DNA of 64,000 bases, taken from Enterocloster lavalensis. Its GTDB lineage: Bacteria > Bacillota > Clostridia > Lachnospirales > Lachnospiraceae. How positions within the stretch are numbered: the first letter of the stretch is position 1; every line of letters begins with the position of its first letter. This document shows positions 16,905 through 24,234 of the stretch, piece after piece. Location of the stretch: the NCBI RefSeq assembly GCF_902364025.1, contig NZ_CABJCG010000008.1:186001-250000 (forward strand), written 5' to 3'. The notes below the pieces were generated by a model. It had not been told where the DNA came from, ran no database searches, and saw only the letters and a program-made list of their open reading frames with translations. Made by a program: the position numbers and the translations under genes.

Positions 16905-17834
16905 TCACTTTCCGTCAGCCTGGTTGAATACCCATGTCCCGGAGGATTTGAACAGCAGGATTGTGATAATCGCCACAAACAGCAGCAATACCCACGCCAT
17001 GGCGCAGCCATAACCCATCCGGTAGTAGGTGAAGGACGACCTGTAAATATATACGGTGGCAAACAGCGTTTTATCCATCGGCTGCCCCTGCGTGATCACA
17101 AAGCTCTGGGTAAATGTCATAAACCCATTGATCAGCTGCATAACCACATTGAAGAATACCACCGGTGTAAGCATAGGCAGCGTCACCTTGAAAAACTTCT
17201 GTATTTTCCCGGCGCCGTCGATCTCCGCCGCCTCCAGCAGGCTGGTCGGAATCTGTTTGAGGCCGGATAAAAAGATCAGCATGGAGGAGCCGTACTGCCA
17301 GATCGCCAACAGAACCAGCGTCCAGACCGCAGTGTGTTCGCCTCCGATCCAGGAAATCTGTATATTGGTATTAAAAATCTGATTGACAATCGCATTGAAC
17401 AGTCCGTCGGCGCTGAACATACGGCGCCACACCACCGCGATGGCGATGGAGTTGCCGATAATGGTGGGCAGGTAGTACGCAGCCCGGTAAAATGTGGTGA
17501 GCTTCGTCGTCCTCTGCAGGAGAAGCGCCACTGCCAGCGCAAACATCAAACGCAGCGGAACCGACACCAGCACGTAGAAAATGGTGACGCCAAAGGACGT
17601 ATAGAACTGTTTGTCATCCGTAAACATGCGGATATAGTTCTTCAGCCCCACAAACTTTGGCGGCGACAACACATCATAGTCCGCAAAGGACAAAAACAAT
17701 GAGGTAACGATGGGAACAACCGTAAAGAGCACAAATCCCACAATAAACAGACTGATAAATGCGTACCCTTCAATATTGTTCCGGTGTCTGTTATAAAAAC
17801 CTTTTGAACCGCCCCTCGTCTTGGCCGGCAGCAT
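16905..17834 (-). CDS. Carbohydrate ABC transporter permease (MalF/UgpA type)
   Basis: A 309-residue permease with a cytoplasmic basic N-terminus (SKGFYNRHRNNIEG) and six membrane helices. Its EAA loop reads TSLLEAAEIDGAGKIQKFFK. I start it at the ATG at 17834, which follows AAGGAGGAG; a longer in-frame reading overlaps the upstream region without a ribosome site. It forms the heterodimer partner of the next permease and is preceded by the binding-protein gene after 28 nt. Its family carries mono- or oligosaccharides, glycerol phosphates or sugar conjugates. Confidence 0.92.
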   Translation of the reverse strand: MLPAKTRGGSKGFYNRHRNNIEGYAFISLFIVGFVLFTVVPIVTSLFLSFADYDVLSPPKFVGLKNYIRMFTDDKQFYTSFGVTIFYVLVSVPLRLMFALAVALLLQRTTKLTTFYRAAYYLPTIIGNSIAIAVVWRRMFSADGLFNAIVNQIFNTNIQISWIGGEHTAVWTLVLLAIWQYGSSMLIFLSGLKQIPTSLLEAAEIDGAGKIQKFFKVTLPMLTPVVFFNVVMQLINGFMTFTQSFVITQGQPMDKTLFATVYIYRSSFTYYRMGYGCAMAWVLLLFVAIITILLFKSSGTWVFNQADGK

Positions 17835-17862
17835 AGGCTCTCCTCCTTTCCGGCAGGACACT

Positions 17863-19209
17863 CTATTCATTTAACAGCTTCTGAGCCATTTCCATCCATT
17901 CCTGGCCAGCCTCCGCCGCTGTTTTCTTACCATACAGAACCTCATCGCGCATGCGCTGGGCGTTGACATCGATCTCCTGTCCGGCCGAAGGATCAATCTG
18001 CTCCGGGGCGGATGAATGCTCCGCAACCAGATCAATAAAATCAAAGGTTTTCTGGGTTACATCATCCACTTTGTCATAGATCGCTTCCCTGACATTGGAA
18101 TTGATCGGAACGCCGCGCTCGCCCAGCAATATCTCGTTGCACTCCACGGAATTCAGAATATAGTTGATGAACTCTGCGGATTTCTGTTTCTCAGCCTCTG
18201 TTCCCTGGGACCCCATCGAAATCATAACGGAAGGCTTCACAAAGGCGCCCGGAGCCACTGCATCGTCAAATTCCGGATTCATAGCAATTCCCAGTTCATG
18301 GTCTCCCATGGCTTCCTGCAACGCCACCACCTGGTTGGAATAGATAAACTCGTTCCACGCCTGGCCGGACACGATTGGGCACTGCTCCACAGTCTGCACA
18401 CCCGTGTACCCCTCGCCGCTCAGGCCGTATCCCTCGTTTATAGAGTTCTCCATCAATGCGAACACGCGGGCTACCAGATTTGCATCCTCAAATCCCAATG
18501 TTTTTCCGTCCTCGGAATAAACGTGCTTGCCGGCGTTTCTCACGGAAATCCGAATCTGATGCTGCGGTCCCAAAAGGGTGCTGTAGGTCGTTTTGACCCC
18601 TGTCTTTTCATGGACTTCTTTTGCCAAGGCATTAAACTCGTTCCAGGTCATACGTTCTCCCACCTGGAATCCATTCTCCTCCAGAAAGGTTTTATCATAA
18701 ACCAGACAGGGAGCATTCACACCCATGCTGAAAGCGTAATAGGACCCGGACGCCTGACCGCTCTGAAGAAACGTTTCCGGAATTTTAGAGACATCGATCA
18801 CTCCGTTCTCCACATAGGGATCCATATTCTCGTGAAGCCCTTTTTCCACATACCGGTTCAGTTTTTCATAGTCCTGCTGTAAAATATCCGGCATCTGCTG
18901 TCCGGCCGCCAGCGTGGTGATCTTGTCGAAATACTCTTTACCGTTAATGGGAACCGGGCGGAAGGTGACATCCGGATTCGCCTGCGTGTACGCCTGGCAG
19001 GCCGCCTCCGTGCGCTCATTCCGCACCTGATTGCCCCACCATGTGAAATCCAGTATCACATCCTGCTCACCGGCTGCAGTCGATTCCCCGGCACCGGTCT
19101 GCGCCAGCTGTCCGCCTCCGGAGCTTTCCTCCGCCTTCCCGGAGCACCCCACCGCTACAGAAGCGCACATAGCCGCCACCGCCAAAAGTGTCATCGCTTT
19201 TTTCCTCAT
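17863..19209 (-). CDS. Extracellular solute-binding lipoprotein, family 1
   Basis: A 448-residue ABC substrate-binding protein. The signal peptide ends in a lipobox SVAVGC, with Cys22 as the lipidated residue, then a Ser/Gly/Glu-rich linker of about 25 residues. The mature part (DVILDFTWWGNQVRNER onwards) is of the MalE/UgpB family 1 fold. It captures the substrate outside the cell and gives it to the two permeases encoded next. The operon promoter is at 19359-19387. The substrate cannot be read from the sequence; aromatic residues near the N-lobe (FTWWGN) are typical of carbohydrate binders. Confidence 0.92.
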   Translation of the reverse strand: MRKKAMTLLAVAAMCASVAVGCSGKAEESSGGGQLAQTGAGESTAAGEQDVILDFTWWGNQVRNERTEAACQAYTQANPDVTFRPVPINGKEYFDKITTLAAGQQMPDILQQDYEKLNRYVEKGLHENMDPYVENGVIDVSKIPETFLQSGQASGSYYAFSMGVNAPCLVYDKTFLEENGFQVGERMTWNEFNALAKEVHEKTGVKTTYSTLLGPQHQIRISVRNAGKHVYSEDGKTLGFEDANLVARVFALMENSINEGYGLSGEGYTGVQTVEQCPIVSGQAWNEFIYSNQVVALQEAMGDHELGIAMNPEFDDAVAPGAFVKPSVMISMGSQGTEAEKQKSAEFINYILNSVECNEILLGERGVPINSNVREAIYDKVDDVTQKTFDFIDLVAEHSSAPEQIDPSAGQEIDVNAQRMRDEVLYGKKTAAEAGQEWMEMAQKLLNE

Positions 19210-19358
19210 TATATCCTCCTTCTCGCTATTCGCGTGTTTCCCGAGGTCCGCAGCGGAATCAAGGCTCGGTTTGCATGAAGTCCTCTATTTTCATCATTTT
19301 CCCCAATTTAACCGCTCACTTTCCTCATTTAATTGTCATATTTACAAATTATATCTTT

Positions 19359-19436
19359 ACTATATCCTTTTGCCGGCAGATTGTCAATAATTTTTTTGAT
19401 TAATAATAGTTTTTTATTGTAATTAAAACTATTATT
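19359..19436. promoter_or_regulatory. ABC operon promoter, shared 35-bp element and 12-bp dyad
   Basis: Minus-strand promoter of the ABC operon: -35 TTGACA (19387-19382), 17-bp spacer, -10 TATAGT (19364-19359). The 35-bp element at 19385-19419 matches 27 of 35 positions of the element at 13987-14021 and begins at the same place relative to the -35. Overlapping its distal end is a perfect dyad, AATAATAGTTTT (19402-19413) / AAAACTATTATT (19425-19436), with an 11-nt gap. The dyad is also upstream of the divergent YheO-type regulator gene. The rest of the 310-nt gap holds leader sequence only. Confidence 0.75.
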
Positions 19437-19519
19437 TGTGATATTCTTTTATTATAGGGATGGAAACTTTATAAAGAATGTACTATAATGGGGTTATACC
19501 AGATAGAGGGGGGTACTCC

Positions 19520-20173
19520 ATGAAAAGTTTAGAACTGTATAAACAACTTGTTCCTTTTTTAGGTGAGGTATTGGGAAAGAACAGCAAGATCGTGCTATTC
19601 GACCTGAGTCAGAAAAAAGAGCAGGTCATTGCCATCGCCAACGGCACGCTGGAAGGTCAGGGAATCGGGGCCCCTCTGACAGACCTGGCCAGATCCATTA
19701 TAAAAAAAGAGTCCTGGAAAAATCAGGACTACATGACAAACTTTTTGGGCCGTACGCAGGACGGCCAGCTCCTGCGTTCCTCCAATCTGTTTATCAAGGA
19801 GAACGGCAAACTGGTGGGATTGCTCTGCATCAACTCAAACATAGAAGAATATCAGCGCATCAGCCGCGATGTCCTGCGGTTGAGCGGACTTCCGGAAGAT
19901 TTCTTCACCATCTCCCCACAGCCGGTGGAGGTGGAGCACCTTTCCGAAACCATTACCAACGCAGGGGAGATCACCCGCTTCACCATCCGCGACCTGTACG
20001 GCCAGATTGAAGTCGACCGCCTGACCCAGACGGAAAAGCTGGAGATTATCAAGGCGTTGAAAAAAAAGGACATTTTCCTCATCAAAGGCTCTGTAAGCCA
20101 GGTCGCGGCGGCTTTAAAATGCTCGGAGGCCAGCATATACCGCTATCTGTCCACTATAGCCAAGCAGGGCTAG
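19520..20173 (+). CDS. YheO/DauR-like transcriptional regulator (PAS-like plus HTH)
   Basis: A 217-residue regulator with an N-terminal YheO-like PAS domain (about 5-115; KIVLFDLSQKKEQVIAIANG, LLCINSNIEEY) and a C-terminal DauR-type HTH (about 150-215; GSVSQVAAALKCSEASIYRY). Family members sense amino-acid-like or small-molecule ligands. The ATG at 19520 follows AGAGGGGGG. It is divergent from the ABC operon and its promoter region contains the dyad and 35-bp element also found at 14 kb, so it is the best candidate to control the whole 9.4-22 kb locus. Its stop overlaps the AraC gene stop in a CTAG palindrome. Confidence 0.85.
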   Translation: MKSLELYKQLVPFLGEVLGKNSKIVLFDLSQKKEQVIAIANGTLEGQGIGAPLTDLARSIIKKESWKNQDYMTNFLGRTQDGQLLRSSNLFIKENGKLVGLLCINSNIEEYQRISRDVLRLSGLPEDFFTISPQPVEVEHLSETITNAGEITRFTIRDLYGQIEVDRLTQTEKLEIIKALKKKDIFLIKGSVSQVAAALKCSEASIYRYLSTIAKQG

Positions 20174-20940
20174 GGTGTGTTTAAAACCTCATTCCCGTCC
20201 CTGCATATGCCGGCAATAAATTTAGAAGGAGTCTCTCCTTCTATTTTTTTGAACACTTTTTGGAAATAACCGCTGTCACTGAAGCCGCAAAGCTGGCTCA
20301 CCTGGGTCACGCTTTTATAGCCCATCCGGAAATACTGCTTCGCCAGCTCAACACGGCTCCTGACCACAAAGGACGACAGATTAAACCCCGTCTCGCGCTT
20401 AAACCGCCGGGACAGATAGGACTCTGAAAAATGAAACTGCTGCGCCAGTTCGCTGAGGCTGATTTTATCCAGTAGATGGTAGTTGATGTATGAGATGATC
20501 TCCCCCACCTCATCGCTGTAGCGATTGATGGAATACTCGCTTACTGCATTCACATAGTAATGAGCCATATACTCCCTAAACGGCTCCAGCTCCCCAACGG
20601 TTCTCATTCGATAGATCCGGAATGCGAAACCGTCGGATATGGCATGGAGAAACACAGGCGGCAGCCCGCCCCTGCGGGCCGCAATCCGAAGAACCGTGTT
20701 CAGGCGCAGTGTGGACTCACGGTACTCGGACACCGGATCATTGGGAAAACGCGGCGGAAACACATTCCGGTAATAAGTCTGCTCCAATCCTCTGAGCGCT
20801 TCCCGGCACTTTTCCGGATCCGGCCACATAACAGACTCCATCAGCAGATCCTCATAGCGGTAGTGCTCATCGATCTGCCTCAGCTTTGCCGGCTCATCCG
20901 AATACCCGGAGATCATGTTTAACAGGCTGTGTTCCTCCAT
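20170..20940 (-). CDS. AraC family transcriptional regulator
   Basis: A 256-residue protein with a C-terminal AraC double HTH (about 150-250): KISLSELAQQFHFSESYLSR is the first helix pair and KSVTQVSQLCGFSDSGYFQK the second. The N-terminal 145 residues are mostly helical and do not look like the common AraC cupin, so the effector domain is unidentified. It converges on the YheO-type gene, overlapping it by 4 bp, and lies 78 nt downstream of a second Gfo/Idh gene on the same strand. It may be a local activator for the catabolic locus or react to another sugar signal. Confidence 0.85.
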   Translation of the reverse strand: MEEHSLLNMISGYSDEPAKLRQIDEHYRYEDLLMESVMWPDPEKCREALRGLEQTYYRNVFPPRFPNDPVSEYRESTLRLNTVLRIAARRGGLPPVFLHAISDGFAFRIYRMRTVGELEPFREYMAHYYVNAVSEYSINRYSDEVGEIISYINYHLLDKISLSELAQQFHFSESYLSRRFKRETGFNLSSFVVRSRVELAKQYFRMGYKSVTQVSQLCGFSDSGYFQKVFKKIEGETPSKFIAGICRDGNEVLNTP

Positions 20941-21018
20941 CGTGCGGCTCCTTTCTCATCTACTAACAGTTTAATAACTGCAGCGGACAAAGTCAAGAGA
21001 ACAGGGCGGTTGACTGTC

Positions 21019-22035
21019 TCAACCGCCCTGGCCCCACTGAACCTTCTGATGTTTTAAGGAGGATTCATAAATTTTATGAATCATGCGCACGCTGACCGCC
21101 CCTTCCCGGCACGTCACGTAAGAGCCCGCCTCCCCGTTTAGCTTCCGGTAAAATTCGCGGATCAGCGCCTCGTGCCCCGCGCCGTAATACGTTTTTCCAT
21201 TCAGACTCCGGTCCGTGCACACCAGGCGTTCCTCCCCTCCGTTCTCTCTTATGGTCAGCCGGTAATTCTTAATGTTAAATACCGCTCGTTCGCAGACCGC
21301 CTCCACCTCCACGCTGGAGTTGTCCCCATAACCGACCGTAGCAAAGAAAATGCCCTCGGCGCCGTTTGCAAAACAGATTCTGGCCCCAGCGGTATCCTCC
21401 ACCTCGGTGGGATAGTCCATCCACCGGCTGACTGTGCCGTGAATTGCCTCAATCGGCCCTCCAATCAGCTGCATAAGATCCAGCGTATGGATGCTCTGGT
21501 TCATCATACAGCCCCCGCCGGATCTGGCAAAACTTCCGCGCCAGGGCGCGCTTTCATAATACTGGGCCGGTCTGTGCCAGGTTACGATTCCCTTTACCGC
21601 TTTCAAGCGGCCATAGGCGCCGCTTCCGGCCATCTCTAGCAACTGCTTTGTGGTTTCGTTATAGCGGTTCTGCAGACAAATCCCTACCTGTACATGATAC
21701 CGGTCCTCCAGCTGCTCCATCCGCCTCAGCTGTTCTCCCGTGACAGCCTCCGGTTTTTCTGAAAGAACATTCACTCCGGCAGCCGCGCAGGCTTCTGCCA
21801 CTGGCTGGTGAAGATCATGGGGAAGGCAGATGTGCACCGCATCCAGCTGTTCGCATTCCAGCATCTCACGGTAATCCGTATAAAACGACGGTCCCACGCC
21901 GAGAACCGCCCTGCGCTCCGGATCCAGGTCACAGCCCGCCGCAAGGCTACACTGGTCAACTGCTCCCACCGCCTTTACGTGTGTGTCCGCAACGACCCCC
22001 AAGCCGATGATTCCGACCTTTCTTACAGTTTCCAT
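21019..22035 (-). CDS. Gfo/Idh/MocA family oxidoreductase (second copy)
   Basis: A 338-residue NAD(P)-dependent oxidoreductase. The glycine motif is GIIGLGVVADTHVKAVG and the catalytic box is SEKPEA. The C-terminal domain has WHRPAQYYESAPWRGSFARS and GGGCMMNQSIHTLDLMQLIG, closely parallel to the copy at 12.8 kb (WWRPQKYYEQS.., GGGVLANQAPHQVDL). I start it at 22035 after GGAGGT. It precedes the AraC gene and is probably part of the same catabolic locus. Two Gfo/Idh enzymes in one locus suggest an oxidise-modify-reduce cycle, as in known 3-keto-glycoside routes; this is an inference. Confidence 0.88.
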   Translation of the reverse strand: METVRKVGIIGLGVVADTHVKAVGAVDQCSLAAGCDLDPERRAVLGVGPSFYTDYREMLECEQLDAVHICLPHDLHQPVAEACAAAGVNVLSEKPEAVTGEQLRRMEQLEDRYHVQVGICLQNRYNETTKQLLEMAGSGAYGRLKAVKGIVTWHRPAQYYESAPWRGSFARSGGGCMMNQSIHTLDLMQLIGGPIEAIHGTVSRWMDYPTEVEDTAGARICFANGAEGIFFATVGYGDNSSVEVEAVCERAVFNIKNYRLTIRENGGEERLVCTDRSLNGKTYYGAGHEALIREFYRKLNGEAGSYVTCREGAVSVRMIHKIYESSLKHQKVQWGQGG

Positions 22036-22164
22036 ATTCCTTACCTCCTCTGCCGATATCATTCATTATAATCCGGCGGGCTGTAAGATTTCCTGTACTT
22101 TTTTGTCTAACTGGCGGAAAAATATGATCAGGTGGGGCAGGTCCCGCTCCATCCACCGGCCCCA

Positions 22165-22200
22165 AACAAAAAAAGAACGCCCCGGCCACCCCGGAGCGCT
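22165..22200 (-). terminator. Terminator of the NUDIX gene
   Basis: On the minus strand a GC-rich stem (AGCGCTCCGG with CCGGGGCGTT) is followed by TTTTTTT at 22174-22167. It lies 23 nt downstream of the NUDIX stop. Confidence 0.8.
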
Positions 22201-22222
22201 CTCTCAATTCCATCTGATTTCA

Positions 22223-22675
22223 TTAAAAATATTTCTTGCTTCCCCAAAGATTACTCTTCTTCAAGTCCAGATACTCGTTGTACGCCTTTTCCAGAATCTG
22301 CTTTTCATTGGAAAATTTCAGCAGGTGGTAGGCTTCATAAAATTTATAGTACCCGGAGTCCAGAAAGTATTCTTCCCGCTGTGGTTTGCTGTAATAGCTG
22401 TCGGCCATCATCAGATACCAGTGGACGTCCTTTTCCACCACGTCCTGTGGGGTATTGAATGAATATTGGCTCTTACCGATATACTTGATGATGGAGGCGC
22501 TGACCCCGGTTTCTTCCTTAACCTCGCGCAGGGCAGTCTCCTTATACTCCTCGCCAGCTTCTACTGTTCCCTTGGGCAGAACCCATCCCTCGTACTTGTT
22601 CTTGTAATTCTTGTACAGGACAAGGATTTTCCCGCGAAAAATAACCACACCGCCGCAGCTCGTTGCCTCAATCAT
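22223..22675 (-). CDS. NUDIX hydrolase
   Basis: A 150-residue cytoplasmic hydrolase. The NUDIX box is visible as GTVEAGEEYKETALREVKEE followed by TG (about residues 38-60). It cleaves nucleoside diphosphates linked to another group; diadenosine polyphosphate hydrolases are among the shorter relatives. The ATG at 22675 is chosen because it follows CCAGGAGGG; an in-frame reading could extend 44 codons upstream but has no comparable site. It is a stand-alone gene between the catabolic locus and the MATE gene. The substrate is not predictable. Confidence 0.85.
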   Translation of the reverse strand: MIEATSCGGVVIFRGKILVLYKNYKNKYEGWVLPKGTVEAGEEYKETALREVKEETGVSASIIKYIGKSQYSFNTPQDVVEKDVHWYLMMADSYYSKPQREEYFLDSGYYKFYEAYHLLKFSNEKQILEKAYNEYLDLKKSNLWGSKKYF

Positions 22676-22824
22676 TGCAATCCCTCCTGGTGTTGGTGTG
22701 TATCCGGCGCAGGCTCTGCAAAACTCTGCCCGCGTCATAACTGGATTTAGTATACAACTTTTGGGAGGGATATGCAAGGGCGAATGCAAAACGGGTAAAT
22801 TTAACATCGGAGTCGCTGCTCTGT

Positions 22825-24213
22825 TTACGTGGTAATTCCAGACTCCATCTCCATAGCCCGCATCTCCCGGGTCATCTCCCGCAGCACCCCAATCTCCAGC
22901 GGGATCGCCACCAGGAAGCTGACGACGTCGGAGATGGGCTGGCTCACCTGCACGCCGAAGAGGCCGTAATAGGCGGGCAGCGTCAGCACCAGTGGAATGA
23001 AAAACAGGCCCTGGCGGGACATGGACAGGATGGTGGCCCGCACGCCCTTGCCCATGGTCTGCATCATCATGTTACACATGGTGATCCAGCCCACCAGCGG
23101 GAAGGAAATGCACTGAAGCCTGAGGGCCCGGGTTCCGTACCGGATCACATCCGGGTCGCCCTTTCGGAAAATGGTGACCAGAAGCTCCGCGCCGAACCAG
23201 CCGCAGACCGCCATGATACAGAGGAACACGGTGGACACGCGCACGCAGAACCAGAAGCCCTCCTTCACCCGGCCGTACTTTTTCGCCCCGTAGTTGAAGC
23301 CGCAGACCGGCTGGAAGCCCTGGCCGAAGCCGATCATCACCGAGGCTGCGAACTGGGTGATGCGCATCACAATGGACATGGCCGCGATGGCCGCGTCCCC
23401 GTAGGGCCTGGCCATCAGGTTCATGCAGGCGGTAGCCACGCTGCCCAGGCCCTGGCGGCACAGGGACGGCGCTCCGCCGTTTAAAATGATCTTGTAGCGC
23501 TCCAGGCTGGGCGAGAACTTGCGGATGTCCAGGCGCAGGTTGCCCCCTCTCCTGGTTCCCGCGATCAGCAGGCAGAAGCTGATAAACTGGCTGATGATGG
23601 TGGCCAGGGCCGCGCCGCCGATGCCCATGTGGAACACAAAGATGAAAATGGGGTCCAGCACAATGTTGATCACCGCCCCGGAGGCGATGCCGATCATAGC
23701 GTAGAAGGCGCTGCCCTGGAACCGGAGCTGGTTGTTGAGCACCAGCGAAGCCGTCATGTAGGGCGCTCCGATCAGGATAAAGCCCAGGTAGGACCTGGCG
23801 TAGGGCAGTATGGTGTCCGTTGCCCCCAGCATATGGCAGAGCGGGTCCAGAAAGGCCAGCCCCGCCGCCATGATCACCAGTCCCATGATAAATGCCGACA
23901 CAAAGCCGGTGGCGGCCATCTTGGCCGCCTCGTCGAACTCCTGGGCTCCCAGCTTGCGGGACACGTAGTTGCCCGAGCCGTGGCCGAAGAAGAACCCGAA
24001 GGCCTGAATCACGGCCATCACGGAAAACGCGATGCCCACGGCCCCTGTGGCGCTGGTCCCCACCTGGCCCACGAAAAACGTGTCCGCCATGTTGTAGAAG
24101 GAGGTGACCAGCATGCTGATAATCGTCGGCCCTGCCAACTCACAGATCAGATGTGGAACCGGCTCCTGGGTCATATGGATAAATTTTTCTTCTTGTGTCT
24201 GCGTCGCTCCCAT
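22825..24213 (-). CDS. MATE family efflux transporter
   Basis: A 462-residue membrane protein with about twelve helices in two homologous halves, as in MATE/DinF-type Na+ or H+ driven exporters. Typical segments are SFYNMADTFFVGQVG early, and GFQPVCGFNYGAKKYGRVKEG at the start of the second half (about 295-315). It begins 21 nt after the xdhA stop and so is probably the last gene of the molybdenum hydroxylase operon. It may export the hydroxylated product or a toxic purine-like compound. This is a guess from the gene order. Confidence 0.9.
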   Translation of the reverse strand: MGATQTQEEKFIHMTQEPVPHLICELAGPTIISMLVTSFYNMADTFFVGQVGTSATGAVGIAFSVMAVIQAFGFFFGHGSGNYVSRKLGAQEFDEAAKMAATGFVSAFIMGLVIMAAGLAFLDPLCHMLGATDTILPYARSYLGFILIGAPYMTASLVLNNQLRFQGSAFYAMIGIASGAVINIVLDPIFIFVFHMGIGGAALATIISQFISFCLLIAGTRRGGNLRLDIRKFSPSLERYKIILNGGAPSLCRQGLGSVATACMNLMARPYGDAAIAAMSIVMRITQFAASVMIGFGQGFQPVCGFNYGAKKYGRVKEGFWFCVRVSTVFLCIMAVCGWFGAELLVTIFRKGDPDVIRYGTRALRLQCISFPLVGWITMCNMMMQTMGKGVRATILSMSRQGLFFIPLVLTLPAYYGLFGVQVSQPISDVVSFLVAIPLEIGVLREMTREMRAMEMESGITT

Positions 24214-24234
24214 AAGAAAACCCCCTCGGGCTGT

